Source: Mucilaginibacter xinganensis (GTDB lineage Bacteria > Bacteroidota > Bacteroidia > Sphingobacteriales > Sphingobacteriaceae). Taken from it: a DNA stretch of 64,000 nucleotides. Positions 7,520 to 16,221 of the stretch are shown piece after piece. The translations under genes were made by a program, and so were the position numbers. How positions within the stretch are numbered: position 1 is the stretch's first letter; each line of letters begins with the position of its first letter. Below the pieces are notes generated by a model. It saw only the letters and a program-made list of their open reading frames with translations. It made no database searches and was not told the DNA's origin. The stretch covers positions 2,418,001 to 2,482,000 of the forward strand of contig NZ_CP022743.1 in NCBI RefSeq assembly GCF_002257585.1, given 5' to 3'.

Positions 7520-8575
7520 TTAGGGCTTATCCACCACAAAAACAGAAAGGGTATTAGCACCAATACTGCCACCTCCACCAAGGTCAGTCGCGACCCCGTT
7601 TTTCCATAGCTTAGCCACGCCACCAGTTCCGTAATTATTACCCTCCATTCCGGCTACATACACGTCATTCCCTGATTCACAAATCGAAAATGGATAAGAA
7701 TTAACCATCCCATTGGTTAGCGGAGAGGCGGCCACGCCATTTTTCCATACAGTAGCCCATTCATATTGCCCGTAACTCTTAACGCCTGTTACATAAACCC
7801 CGTTCTTCCCCTCATAAATAGACGTTATATAACTATCGGCATCAACTAAAGACGTTGCCGTCCCATTTTTATATATTTTAGTATTCGTGCTTCCTATCCC
7901 GGTTTGTGCTAAAAACACATCCCCTCCGGATACATAAAGCATATTTGGTAAAAAACCACTATTTGCATTGAAAGACGAAACGGCTACGCTATTTTTCCAA
8001 AGGGCAACCCTATTCAAACCTGTAATGCCATTATGCTCTTCGCCTAACACATATACATCGGTTCCAGCTATATAAAGCGCAATAAAAGAGCAGGGATTCT
8101 TCCCATCATTTACCGGAGTAGCTTTACCGTTTTTCCACACAGTAATCTGACCGTATGCCCCTACTTGCGCTACCCCTGCCTGATAGACATCATTCCCGGA
8201 CACAAAAAGATATTTACCAAAAGGATCCCCTACGGTATTATAAGACATTTTTATTCCGTTTTTCCATAGCGTGGGCACATAATAACTTCCACCAACCGGA
8301 TTTGGACCAGTATATTGTGATCCCGCTACATACAAATCATTCCCGGACACAAAACCCGCATTCACGTAAGGAAATAGTTTCCCATCGCTTACAGAAGTAG
8401 CTACCCCATTTTTCCATACGGTGGCTACATTTCCAATATAACCCATAACATATACATCTTTGCTTCCGCCTGCCGGAGGCAAAGGTGCTGGCGTACCACT
8501 TTTTTTTGAGCAGGAGAATAATATAGATAAAAATGATATGGCTATAATTGATAATGAATAATAAATGGGTTTCAT
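7520..8575 (-). CDS. Seven-repeat lipoprotein (VYVAG/WKNG family), copy 4
   Basis: A 351-residue lipoprotein: signal peptide with lipobox ILFSC at ~res 18-22, then a Pro/Gly linker. Seven repeats of ~40-49 residues follow, each starting with a DVYVxG-like strand and containing an [AT]xWKNGxAT core, then a Gly/Asn-rich turn and a short strand such as LYVSGN. The units begin KDVYVMG, DLYVAG, DVYQAG, DVYVLG, DVFLAQ, GVYVTG and DVYVAG. The count of seven and the strand spacing predict a seven-bladed beta-propeller (inference). It is the last and most divergent of four paralogous lipoproteins encoded in tandem. It is probably anchored to the outer membrane; ligand or partner is unknown. Confidence 0.8.
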   Translation of the reverse strand: MKPIYYSLSIIAISFLSILFSCSKKSGTPAPLPPAGGSKDVYVMGYIGNVATVWKNGVATSVSDGKLFPYVNAGFVSGNDLYVAGSQYTGPNPVGGSYYVPTLWKNGIKMSYNTVGDPFGKYLFVSGNDVYQAGVAQVGAYGQITVWKNGKATPVNDGKNPCSFIALYIAGTDVYVLGEEHNGITGLNRVALWKNSVAVSSFNANSGFLPNMLYVSGGDVFLAQTGIGSTNTKIYKNGTATSLVDADSYITSIYEGKNGVYVTGVKSYGQYEWATVWKNGVAASPLTNGMVNSYPFSICESGNDVYVAGMEGNNYGTGGVAKLWKNGVATDLGGGGSIGANTLSVFVVDKP

Positions 8576-8629
8576 TTTTTAAGTTTTATAGGTTAATATA
8601 TGATAGTCGTTTTTTTATACTCTTTTATT

Positions 8630-9883
8630 TTAATGAATACCGTTAACAACAAAAACAGCGTTAGCGTATGCGGTTTGGGCTCCATCAATAAGTACGGTAG
8701 CTATGCCGTTTTTCCAGATGGTGGCTACAGCTATTGTTCCGTTATAGGTTATCCCTGCAACGTACACATCAGTACCGGCAACAAAAACCGAAGCAGCGTT
8801 CGAAGTATTGGTGCTCAGCGCCGCAGCTACCCCGTTTTTCCACAGCGTGGCTTCATTCTTGGCATCTTTTGAAATTGACATGCCCGCTACATACACATCG
8901 GCACCACTCACATAAATCGATTGAGGATTAGCGTACACCGTACTGTCGCCCAGCCTTGTGGCTATTCCGTTTTTCCATAGCGTGGCTTTATGAGGAGGAG
9001 GAGTTGCGCCGTAAGCAGCAGTAAAGTTTCCCTGTGTTACATAGCCTGCTGCATAAACATTATTCGCAGCATCTACAAAAACTGAAGAGGCCTGGTTAAG
9101 GCTGATCAGCGAAAAAGTGGGCGGAATAATGTAAGCCGTGTCGCCGCCGAAAAATTTACCTACCAGGCCGGGGTACGGTTCGTTAGCCTGGTAATTGCCG
9201 CCAATACTGTTATAGAGTGCCAACTTGTTTTTGTTGTTCCACAGTGTGGCACTCTCTTGCCCATAAGCGCCCTGAAATTCCCAACCCGACACATAGGCAC
9301 CTGTGACACCGGCGTAAACGGAGGTAGCCCCGGCATTCCGGTTAATTTCTCCACCGTAAAATTTTGCATTGTTATCATAAAAAGCTTTATTGCCGTCGGT
9401 TAACACTTTGGCTGTGCCGTTTGTCCATAAAGTTGCCGCCTGGTAGGTTTGGGTTCCGTTGTATGGGTATGGGCTATTACTTTGATACTGGATAGTTGAA
9501 GTTCCGGCTACAAAAACAGTTCCGGCCGCGTCAACAGAAAGCGAATTGGCAATAGTACCCTTAGCATACAACGTAGCCGATCCGTTTTTCCATAGTATGG
9601 CAAAGCTATTGTTGCTCGCATCATACCCATTTCCTGCTACATATACATCAGATGCTTTTATGCAAACCGCAACAGCAGTAGTAGCGTGCATCCCGGTAGC
9701 TTTTAGTGCAGTAGCTGCGCCGTTTTTCCATATAGTGGCTACATTATTAATGGCTCCTGCCACATATACGTCTTTTGTCCCTGTTGGTGTTATAGGCTTA
9801 ACCGGTGCTACCGGATTATTTTTACTACAGGATGCAATAACTGCCAATAAAAATATAGCGGATAATAGTTTTAAAGTTTTCAT
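8630..9883 (-). CDS. Seven-repeat lipoprotein (VYVAG/WKNG family), copy 3
   Basis: A 417-residue lipoprotein beginning MKTLKLLSAIFLLAVIASC (lipobox AVIASC), then SKNNPVAPVKPITPTG. Seven repeat units start at DVYVAGAINN, DVYVAGNGYD, TVFVAGTSTI, GAYVSGWEFQ, NVYAAGYVTQ, DVYVAGMSIS and DVYVAGITYN. Units 3 and 4 carry long insertions (Tyr/Asn/Gly-rich), which make this copy longer than the 350-residue forms. The signal peptide and linker are nearly identical to those of the two upstream copies, pointing to recent tandem duplication. Predicted surface or periplasmic beta-propeller; function unknown. Confidence 0.8.
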   Translation of the reverse strand: MKTLKLLSAIFLLAVIASCSKNNPVAPVKPITPTGTKDVYVAGAINNVATIWKNGAATALKATGMHATTAVAVCIKASDVYVAGNGYDASNNSFAILWKNGSATLYAKGTIANSLSVDAAGTVFVAGTSTIQYQSNSPYPYNGTQTYQAATLWTNGTAKVLTDGNKAFYDNNAKFYGGEINRNAGATSVYAGVTGAYVSGWEFQGAYGQESATLWNNKNKLALYNSIGGNYQANEPYPGLVGKFFGGDTAYIIPPTFSLISLNQASSVFVDAANNVYAAGYVTQGNFTAAYGATPPPHKATLWKNGIATRLGDSTVYANPQSIYVSGADVYVAGMSISKDAKNEATLWKNGVAAALSTNTSNAASVFVAGTDVYVAGITYNGTIAVATIWKNGIATVLIDGAQTAYANAVFVVNGIH

Positions 9884-9967
9884 GATTACTTTGATTGAAA
9901 GGTATTTTGAAAGCTTATTACAGCTTTTAAGTTTTTATGGCATTTGTTTATTGTTGCCGCTTAGTTG

Positions 9968-11182
9968 CTATTGTACCACAAAAACCGAATTTGCTACGCC
10001 ACCACCAATTTGACCGGGCGTACTTGCGTCATTATCGCTACTCCCGATGTTGGTGGCTACCCCATTTTTCCATATTGTGGCTACCCGTTTCCCATTCGCG
10101 TTGGTCCCCATACCGGACACATATACGTCGGAACCGTTTACATATACCGAATATGCCAGTGAAGGACTGGTATAGGCAGTCAGATCGGTGTTTACGCCAT
10201 TTTTCCATAATGTAGCTACACCGATTTGATTGCCTCCTGCTATGTAAACATCGCCACCACTTACAAAAACTGCACTTGCATAAGTTAGGGCCTGGTAATT
10301 ATCACCTATCACAGGGTTGTCTGCCTTCCCATCCTTCCACACTACGGCTATATGGTAGGGGAAACCATATACGTAACTCCCATTAATGAAATTGCCGGTT
10401 TTGAGATAAGCCTTCCCAACAGAATCCAGCTTTAGAAACCATTTGGCGTCCAAGCTGCCCGTTGGGTATCCCTGGCCGGTTACATATACATGGTCTTGCG
10501 CTACAAAAATTGATGTTGGTGGGTAGTCCTGCGCCCCGCTGCCATTCAATGCAGTAAGTACGCCGTTTTTCCATATCACTGCATTGGCCTCATAAGTGCT
10601 GCCGGTTACATAAACATCATTTTTATATATATACACTGAACTTGCCAGGGCGCCTCCGTTGAGCGTAGAGGCTACTTTATTTATCCAGAGTCTGGCTACC
10701 GACTTATAAAACCCACCGCTGGCATCATAGTCCGAAACTTCGTAACCTGCTACGTACACCTTGCCATTATATACAAATACAGAACTGGCAACGGCTTCAT
10801 ATTTTCCATCGGTAAGATTAGTGCCAACGCCGTTTACCCAGAGTTTAGCCACCTTTATACCGGCGCTATTGGTTTCAAAACCTGCTACATAAACATCCTT
10901 ATCGTCTGCATATACCGAATTTCCGGTGGCGTTAAAATTACCGTCGCTTAGCCTATAAGCCTTGCCATTTTTCCACAGCGTGGCAAAACGCGAAAGGTTG
11001 CCCGGATTTACCTTCGACGCATCATGCCCAACTGCGTAAACGCCCGGACCGCCGTTTACGGTTACTCCGGTTGTGGTGGTACTATCTTTTTTACCAGGTG
11101 TGTTAGGTTTTACACTGTTTTTACTGCACGATGCAATAACTGCCAGTAAAAATATAGCGGATAATAATTTTAATTTTTTCAT
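9968..11182 (-). CDS. Seven-repeat lipoprotein (VYVAG/WKNG family), copy 2
   Basis: The start ATG at 11182 gives MKKLKLLSAIFLLAVIASC, a clean lipoprotein signal almost identical to its neighbours; an in-frame start at 11215 would add 11 residues and bury the signal. About 404 residues. A Thr/Val-rich linker precedes seven repeats starting GVYAVG, DVYVAG, KVYVAG, DVYVTG, HVYVTG, DVYIAG and DVYVSG. The fifth unit carries a ~35-residue insertion containing two WKxDG-like cores. Predicted seven-bladed propeller, outer-membrane anchored. It sits 38 bp after copy 1 and 84 bp before copy 3. Confidence 0.8.
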   Translation of the reverse strand: MKKLKLLSAIFLLAVIASCSKNSVKPNTPGKKDSTTTTGVTVNGGPGVYAVGHDASKVNPGNLSRFATLWKNGKAYRLSDGNFNATGNSVYADDKDVYVAGFETNSAGIKVAKLWVNGVGTNLTDGKYEAVASSVFVYNGKVYVAGYEVSDYDASGGFYKSVARLWINKVASTLNGGALASSVYIYKNDVYVTGSTYEANAVIWKNGVLTALNGSGAQDYPPTSIFVAQDHVYVTGQGYPTGSLDAKWFLKLDSVGKAYLKTGNFINGSYVYGFPYHIAVVWKDGKADNPVIGDNYQALTYASAVFVSGGDVYIAGGNQIGVATLWKNGVNTDLTAYTSPSLAYSVYVNGSDVYVSGMGTNANGKRVATIWKNGVATNIGSSDNDASTPGQIGGGVANSVFVVQ

Positions 11183-11220
11183 GATTTGATTTTTATGGTC
11201 TTTTGGTATTTTCATCGGGC

Positions 11221-12273
11221 TTATTTATCTGCAACAAAAACCGAAAAGGCATACGTGTCTTTAGTTCCATCGCTAAGTGGGATAGAGGCCCCATTTTTCC
11301 ATAATTTCGCAACAATATGAGTCCCATTACTTTCATATCCGGCTACATACGCATCTGTGCCGGCAACAAACATCGAAACAGCATAAGCACTTTGGGTGCC
11401 GTCGGTTAGGGCAGTTGGCGCGCCGTTTTTCCATATTTTAGCAACAGCATTACTGCCATTATATTCTTCACCGGCTACATAAACATCGGATCCTGCAACA
11501 AAAACCGAAAAGGCACTGGCATCGTGGCTTCCATCAGTAAGTGCCGTAGCTACCCCATTTTTCCACACTTTAGCTATAGAGGCTTCATGAAGAAATACGC
11601 CGCTTTGTTCTTGCCCTACTACATAAACAGCTGCGCCTGCAACAAAAACAGCACTGCAAAGTGCACTCTGGCTTCCGTTGGTAAGGGCAGTAGCCGTACC
11701 GTTTTTCCATAATTTGGCTATTGTTGCCTTATTTCCACTGTCTTCAAAACCTGATACATATACATCTGTGCCAATAACAAAAACAGAACTTGCTGAAGAG
11801 GCTTTATTATCGCTAATCAACGCGGTTCCCGTGCCGTTTTTCCATAATTTGGCTATTTGATATGTCCCATTATTTTCACTCCCGGCCACATAAACATTTG
11901 TGCCTGCAACAAATACAGAAGCGGCAGTAGCATCTTGCGTGCCATCGCTAAGGGCTGTTGCCACACCGTTTTTCCACATAGTGGCAATATTATGAGCCCC
12001 ATTACTTTCATATCCGGCAACATAAACATCTGTATCGCTTACATAAATTGAATTGGCATATGCATTTTGGGTACCATTACTAATAGCTGTGGCCAACCCG
12101 TTTTTCCAGATGGTGGCAACAAACTTACTTCCACTCAGTTGGAAACCTGCCATATACACATCTTTAGCACCGGAAGGCGTTACAGGGTTAACCGGGGCTA
12201 CCGGATTGTTTTTACTACAGGATACAATAGTTGCCAGTAAAAATATCGCGCTGAATAGTTTAAATATTCTCAT
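11221..12273 (-). CDS. Seven-repeat lipoprotein (VYVAG/WKNG family), copy 1
   Basis: A 350-residue lipoprotein: lipobox ATIVSC, linker SKNNPVAPVNPVTPSGAK, then seven very regular repeats of 43-48 residues. A typical unit reads DVYVAGYESNG-x-ATMWKNGVATAL-SDGTQDA-x-ASVFVAGT. This is the most regular copy and best shows the periodicity. Each unit has about four potential strands, so a closed seven-bladed propeller is the simplest model (inference; no structure is known to me). It is the first lipoprotein downstream of the barrel protein gene (49-bp gap), probably in the same transcript. No catalytic residues are apparent; a binding or scaffold role is plausible. Confidence 0.82.
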   Translation of the reverse strand: MRIFKLFSAIFLLATIVSCSKNNPVAPVNPVTPSGAKDVYMAGFQLSGSKFVATIWKNGLATAISNGTQNAYANSIYVSDTDVYVAGYESNGAHNIATMWKNGVATALSDGTQDATAASVFVAGTNVYVAGSENNGTYQIAKLWKNGTGTALISDNKASSASSVFVIGTDVYVSGFEDSGNKATIAKLWKNGTATALTNGSQSALCSAVFVAGAAVYVVGQEQSGVFLHEASIAKVWKNGVATALTDGSHDASAFSVFVAGSDVYVAGEEYNGSNAVAKIWKNGAPTALTDGTQSAYAVSMFVAGTDAYVAGYESNGTHIVAKLWKNGASIPLSDGTKDTYAFSVFVADK

Positions 12274-12322
12274 CGTGTTATTAGTTAAAAACGTTTGTTT
12301 AGCATGTTAAGAACTTGGATAA

Positions 12323-12946
12323 TTATTTATGCTGCCCAAATCTGTAAGTCAAGCCAATATTTAATCCCCTGTTTGTAATTTTCCCACCTTCAGATGGTAT
12401 TTTTGAAATATCGGTTAATCCGCGTACAAGGCGTACATTAATGCCCAGGCCGGCGAGGGAGGTTTTTTTCAATTCGTATCCGATCCCCAATACGGCTTCA
12501 AAGTCGGTGCTTTTAATATTCTCTTTAATATCGGTGGTAGTGCCATCTGCCTCGTCTTTTGCCGAAAGTAAAAAACCAAGCTGTGGGCCTAGTTCTATAA
12601 AACCTCCGAATGGAAACCTGTACTGCGCCAGCAAAGGCACGGCGAGGTAATTTGCCTTCAGGCGTTCGGTAATAGTGGCGTCACTGGATGAAGCACTTAG
12701 TTTATCGCCCGCACCAGTATAACTCAATTCCAGCTGCAAAGCAAAGGCATCGGAGGTTTTGTAATTGGCAAAAATGCCGCCATAGATTCTGGGGAAAACT
12801 TTGTGGTAGCCATCAAAAGTCCCGTTTAGTGTTGCGAGGTTGGTTCCTGCTCTAACCCCTCCGGAAAATTGCGCGTTTGCGGACAGAACTGTAAACAACG
12901 CTAAACATACAGTAGCTAGTAAAGTGATTGTAATTTTCTTTTTCAT
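12323..12946 (-). CDS. Outer-membrane beta-barrel protein (PorT/OMP_b-brl_2-like)
   Basis: From ATG 12946 it encodes ~207 residues: signal peptide MKKKITITLLATVCLALFTV ending ANA before QFSGG, then an eight-stranded-barrel pattern of alternating hydrophobic residues (GGVRAGTNLATLNG, IYGGIFANYK, AFALQLELSYTGAG, LAVPLLAQYRFPFGGFIELGPQLGFLL, FEAVLGIGYELKK, LGINVRLVRGLTDI). It ends with the strand LNIGLTYRFGQHK. This is the common small outer-membrane barrel of Bacteroidota. The in-frame start at 12973 would add a non-signal extension and is less likely. It heads the lipoprotein cluster and may help anchor or display it (inference). Confidence 0.82.
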   Translation of the reverse strand: MKKKITITLLATVCLALFTVLSANAQFSGGVRAGTNLATLNGTFDGYHKVFPRIYGGIFANYKTSDAFALQLELSYTGAGDKLSASSSDATITERLKANYLAVPLLAQYRFPFGGFIELGPQLGFLLSAKDEADGTTTDIKENIKSTDFEAVLGIGYELKKTSLAGLGINVRLVRGLTDISKIPSEGGKITNRGLNIGLTYRFGQHK

Positions 12947-13234
12947 AATATCTATTTTAGTTTGGTAGTTCATGTGTTTTTATATAGTTGTTTGTTTTCA
13001 TGAACTGTCTTTTTGTTATTTTTAAATCAAACCTGTTATGGTCACAAATATTGGGCTTCGGCCCTGCGCCCACAATACGTAATTAGTCGTATATGTCAAG
13101 TCTTAAAGTAATTATTAGCCTTGATTTTGAAGAGATTAGCTGTTATAGCCACATTGTCATGAACCGATTGGCATGTACCGGCCTCATCACAATTACGTAG
13201 TCCGGACAACAAAAAAGTATAGTAGTTTTGCAAA

Positions 13235-13867
13235 ATGAATCATCAAAAAATAATATGCATTGTAGAGGACAAACCCGAATTGCGCAACGCTATGGTGATG
13301 ATGGTAGAGTTAACCAATGGACTTGTTATTGGCGGGAGTTATGCCAGTGCGGAAGAAGCTGTGCCTTCCATTACGAGGATTGTGCCTGATGCAGTATTGA
13401 TGGATATAAACCTTCCGGGCAGCTCGGGCATCGCTTGCGTGGCGGCGTTAAAAAACCGTTTTCCAAAAATGCTTTTTTTGATGTGTACAGCTTATGAAGA
13501 CAATGATAAAATATTCAACTCGCTGAAAGCGGGCGCGAGCGGTTATATATTGAAAAGCGAGGGTCCCGCCAAAATGATGGATGCTTTGGCAGAGATGCTT
13601 GCCGGCGGAAGCCCGATGAGCAGCAGTATTGCCCGCAAAGTGGTAAGCAGTTTTGCTCATTTAGAAATAGAACACGCATTGATCCAAACGCTTACAGACA
13701 GGGAAAAAGCAGTATTAGAACTGATTGCCACCGGGCTGATGAATAAAGAAGTGGCCAATGAACTAAATATGAGCCCGGCAACGGCTCGTACACATATACA
13801 GCATATTTACGAAAAATTGCATGTAAACACCCGGGTGGAAGCAGTGAATTTGTACTTAAAACGGTAA
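13235..13867 (+). CDS. LuxR/NarL-type response regulator, pair A
   Basis: 210 residues. Receiver domain ~1-120: acidic pocket E11/D12, phosphoacceptor D57 in AVLMDINLPG, Thr85 in MCTAYED and Lys107 in GYILKSEG. A LuxR helix-turn-helix at ~147-210 (LTDREKAVLELIATGLMNKEVANEL, then MSPATARTHIQHIYEKL). It binds DNA when phosphorylated (family knowledge). The cognate kinase is most likely the TPR sensor kinase encoded 52 bp downstream. The gene is divergent from the barrel/lipoprotein cluster, so the 288-bp shared intergenic region is a likely control point. A -7-like element TAGTTTTG (13223-13230) ends only 4 nt before the ATG, hinting at a leaderless mRNA. Confidence 0.92.
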   Translation: MNHQKIICIVEDKPELRNAMVMMVELTNGLVIGGSYASAEEAVPSITRIVPDAVLMDINLPGSSGIACVAALKNRFPKMLFLMCTAYEDNDKIFNSLKAGASGYILKSEGPAKMMDALAEMLAGGSPMSSSIARKVVSSFAHLEIEHALIQTLTDREKAVLELIATGLMNKEVANELNMSPATARTHIQHIYEKLHVNTRVEAVNLYLKR

Positions 13868-13887
13868 GCCCGAATTTCACTTCGGGC
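13868..13887 (+). other. Intercistronic hairpin between response regulator and kinase
   Basis: GCCCGAA (13868-13874) pairs with TTCGGGC (13881-13887) right after the response-regulator stop codon. There is no T-run, so it is more likely an RNA-stability or translation element than a terminator. Confidence 0.4.
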
Positions 13888-13919
13888 GATTAAGATATTA
13901 CGCCTAAAAAAAGATAAAT

Positions 13920-15875
13920 ATGCGAAAAGCAATAGTGTTGTTCCTTTTTGTTACTGCGGTAATGCAGGTAACTTGTTTTGGCCAAATAACAAGGCTTGAC
14001 AGCTTAAAACATAATATCAACAAGGCGGCTGCACCACAATTAAAATTGCAGGCACTACTTACTTTTTGCGATGAATGGGAATCTATGACGCCCGATACCT
14101 TGCACAAATACACCCAAATGGCTCATAAAGTTGCCGTTGGCGTTCAAAACAAAGATGCCTTGTTGCAGTGCGATTATTATTTAGCCGCTTATTTATTTCA
14201 AAACAACAAGTTAGATACGGCACTCAATACCATTAATGATGTTATAAAGCAGATATCAAAAACTACCCCTTACGCCAACAGGTATTCCATCTATTATGGG
14301 CTACGCGCGAACATTTTAATGAGGGGACTACATTTCGGTGAGGTGCTTAAACAAAACTTCAAATTATTGCCATTGGCCGAAAAACATAATGATACCGTTT
14401 CGCTTATACGCTTTAGTACAGGTATTGGTAATGTTTACCTGAGGCTGAAGAAGTTAGCAGATGCTCTGCAATGGCACTACAGGGCCCTTAGTTTAATGCG
14501 TACCGATGAACTTAAATCCAAATGCAGTTTTGTCTATATAAATATTGCCATAGTTTACTACCATATTGCTACATTGAATGACACCCGCGCAAACGAAGAC
14601 TCCATTGAGATGTACCAGCAAAAGGCCATTCGTTATGCCAGAAAGGGCTATGACCTAACTAACCTGGCGAATGGCCTCGTGATGTACGGCAGCACCCTGG
14701 CAGAATATGGAAAGCTAAAACCCGCTAAAATTGCGCTTAACGAAGCGATAGAGGTGAGAAAAAAAATAGGTGATATCCATTCTATAATAGGCGACATGAC
14801 CTTGCTTTCTACACTATATGAAAAGAGCAATAATAATGCGAAAGCAATAGCCATCAACCAACAGGCGCTTCTTCTTGCCAACCAGAATGGCGGGGACATC
14901 TTATCTAAAGCGGCTGTTTACGATGTCATGGCCGAAATCTATTCATCTGCGGGTAATTACAAAAAACTCGGCGAGGTACAGCTTGAGCAATTAAAGTTGC
15001 GGGATTCCATTTATAAAGAAAACACTGCCGAAGCTATTGCTGAAATGCAAACCAAATATGAAACTCAAAAAAAAGAAAACACCATCATTAAACAAAAATA
15101 TGATCTCGACAGGAAACAATATTTTATTTATGGAATAACGGGTTTGCTGCTGTTATTATCCGTTTTAGGCTTAATGATACTTAAATACAGGAAACAGAAG
15201 CAAAAACAAAAAATTAGTGAAATTTTGACAGAGAACGAGAGAAAAATGCAAAAAGCAATAGCCGATGCAAAGGATGATGAACGCAAACGTATTATTGCCG
15301 ACTTGCATGACGATGTTGGCGGTGGGCTAAGTACGATAAGAATGGTAAGCGACCTGATAGCTGAGCAGAAAGAACAAACAGAACAATTGAACCAATATGC
15401 CCTTAAAATATCGGGCATCACTAAAGAAGTAACCCAACGGATGAACACCATTGTTTGGGCCTTAAATGCGGAAAATGATACTCTTCAAAGCCTTAGTGAG
15501 TATATCAGGCTATATGGGTTTGCTTTTTTTGAAGACAGTCTTATTGAATTTAAATGCAATTTACCGGATGTCGCTGCTAACATACAGTTAAGCGGACTAC
15601 AGCGCAAAAACATTTTTTTGTGTGTGAAGGAAGCGCTGAATAATGTGTTTAAACATTCGGGAGCAAGAAATGCATGGATAGATATTGGCATGTCTAACAA
15701 TTTCCTGACGTTAATTGTACATGATGACGGCGGGGGCTTATCAAACGAAAATCTCTTTGGAAACGGGTTAAAAAACATAAAGAAAAGGATGAAAGAAATA
15801 AATGGCGATGCATCGTTTGAAACGAGTAACGGGGTCCATATACATTTGCAAATTCAGTTGGCATCACTTCATTAA
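13920..15875 (+). CDS. TPR-containing sensor histidine kinase, pair A
   Basis: 651 residues. Signal peptide at ~1-21 (ends TCFGQ). Periplasmic TPR-like helical repeats at ~30-390 with a coiled segment AEMQTKYETQKKENTIIKQ. One membrane segment at ~402-421. A HisKA_3 dimerisation domain with phospho-acceptor H463 in DERKRIIADLHDDVGGG. A HATPase domain at ~555-651 (KEALNNVFKHSGA as the N-box, DDGGG and GNGLKNIKKRM). This architecture is typical of Bacteroidota NarL-partner kinases. It is encoded just downstream of its probable regulator. The TPR part presumably senses an extracytoplasmic protein or peptide; the signal is unknown. Confidence 0.9.
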   Translation: MRKAIVLFLFVTAVMQVTCFGQITRLDSLKHNINKAAAPQLKLQALLTFCDEWESMTPDTLHKYTQMAHKVAVGVQNKDALLQCDYYLAAYLFQNNKLDTALNTINDVIKQISKTTPYANRYSIYYGLRANILMRGLHFGEVLKQNFKLLPLAEKHNDTVSLIRFSTGIGNVYLRLKKLADALQWHYRALSLMRTDELKSKCSFVYINIAIVYYHIATLNDTRANEDSIEMYQQKAIRYARKGYDLTNLANGLVMYGSTLAEYGKLKPAKIALNEAIEVRKKIGDIHSIIGDMTLLSTLYEKSNNNAKAIAINQQALLLANQNGGDILSKAAVYDVMAEIYSSAGNYKKLGEVQLEQLKLRDSIYKENTAEAIAEMQTKYETQKKENTIIKQKYDLDRKQYFIYGITGLLLLLSVLGLMILKYRKQKQKQKISEILTENERKMQKAIADAKDDERKRIIADLHDDVGGGLSTIRMVSDLIAEQKEQTEQLNQYALKISGITKEVTQRMNTIVWALNAENDTLQSLSEYIRLYGFAFFEDSLIEFKCNLPDVAANIQLSGLQRKNIFLCVKEALNNVFKHSGARNAWIDIGMSNNFLTLIVHDDGGGLSNENLFGNGLKNIKKRMKEINGDASFETSNGVHIHLQIQLASLH

Positions 15876-16075
15876 GCCAATTGATGAGCGTTTGTCAATA
15901 AAAAAAGCTGTAAGGGTAAAAATAGATTTGTTATCGTTAGACAAAACACTTGAGAAGAAAGTATAATAACCGTAGAGTTCTGTTGGATTTCAATCATGAT
16001 TTTTGTAATGCAAAAGTTAACGTTCGTAAACGTAGTCTCGGTCAACAGAGGCGCAAAAGTCAAATCAATAAGACG

Positions 16076-16135
16076 ATTAATGGATGAAATTTGGCCGGTA
16101 ATTAAATCAAAAAATCTAAAACATAAGGGGTTAAA
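16076..16135 (+). pseudogene. 60-bp duplicated fragment of the downstream GyrI-like gene
   Basis: Positions 16076-16135 match 16317-16376 with 4 mismatches in 60 bp. The matching segment lies inside the GyrI-like gene and encodes the same LMD-IWPVIKSKNLKHKGL peptide in an otherwise non-homologous open frame (15996-16184). It is therefore a broken partial duplication 241 bp upstream of the intact copy. The rest of 15876-16221 shows no gene I can support. Confidence 0.75.
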
Positions 16136-16221
16136 AACATTCAAAACATTATTTGTTTCTTTTATTTTACACTGCTACTTTTGAAACAGGTCTTCCTGGT
16201 CAATACGAAAACTTTACCAAA

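Larger units (their letters stand above)
7520..12273 (-). repeat. Tandem array of four paralogous lipoprotein genes, 28 coding repeats
   Basis: The four genes share the lipoprotein signal (three copies nearly identical), the NP/TP-rich linker and the ~135-150-nt repeat unit whose DNA core encodes WKNG (on the plus strand, ccgtttttcca recurs throughout). Each gene holds seven units. The DNA similarity makes unequal crossing-over or gene conversion likely. Confidence 0.8.

Noticed and set aside
9160..10215. Plus-strand and out-of-frame ORFs across the lipoprotein array
   Set aside because: Created by the repeated WKNG-encoding DNA; the minus-strand frames have lipoprotein signals and periodic protein repeats.
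13076..13199. Two TACGTA sites (13076-13081, 13194-13199) and an ACCGAT (13163-13168) between the lipoprotein cluster and response regulator A
   Set aside because: The elements resemble the bipartite operator but are not in the right order or spacing, so I do not call it another copy.
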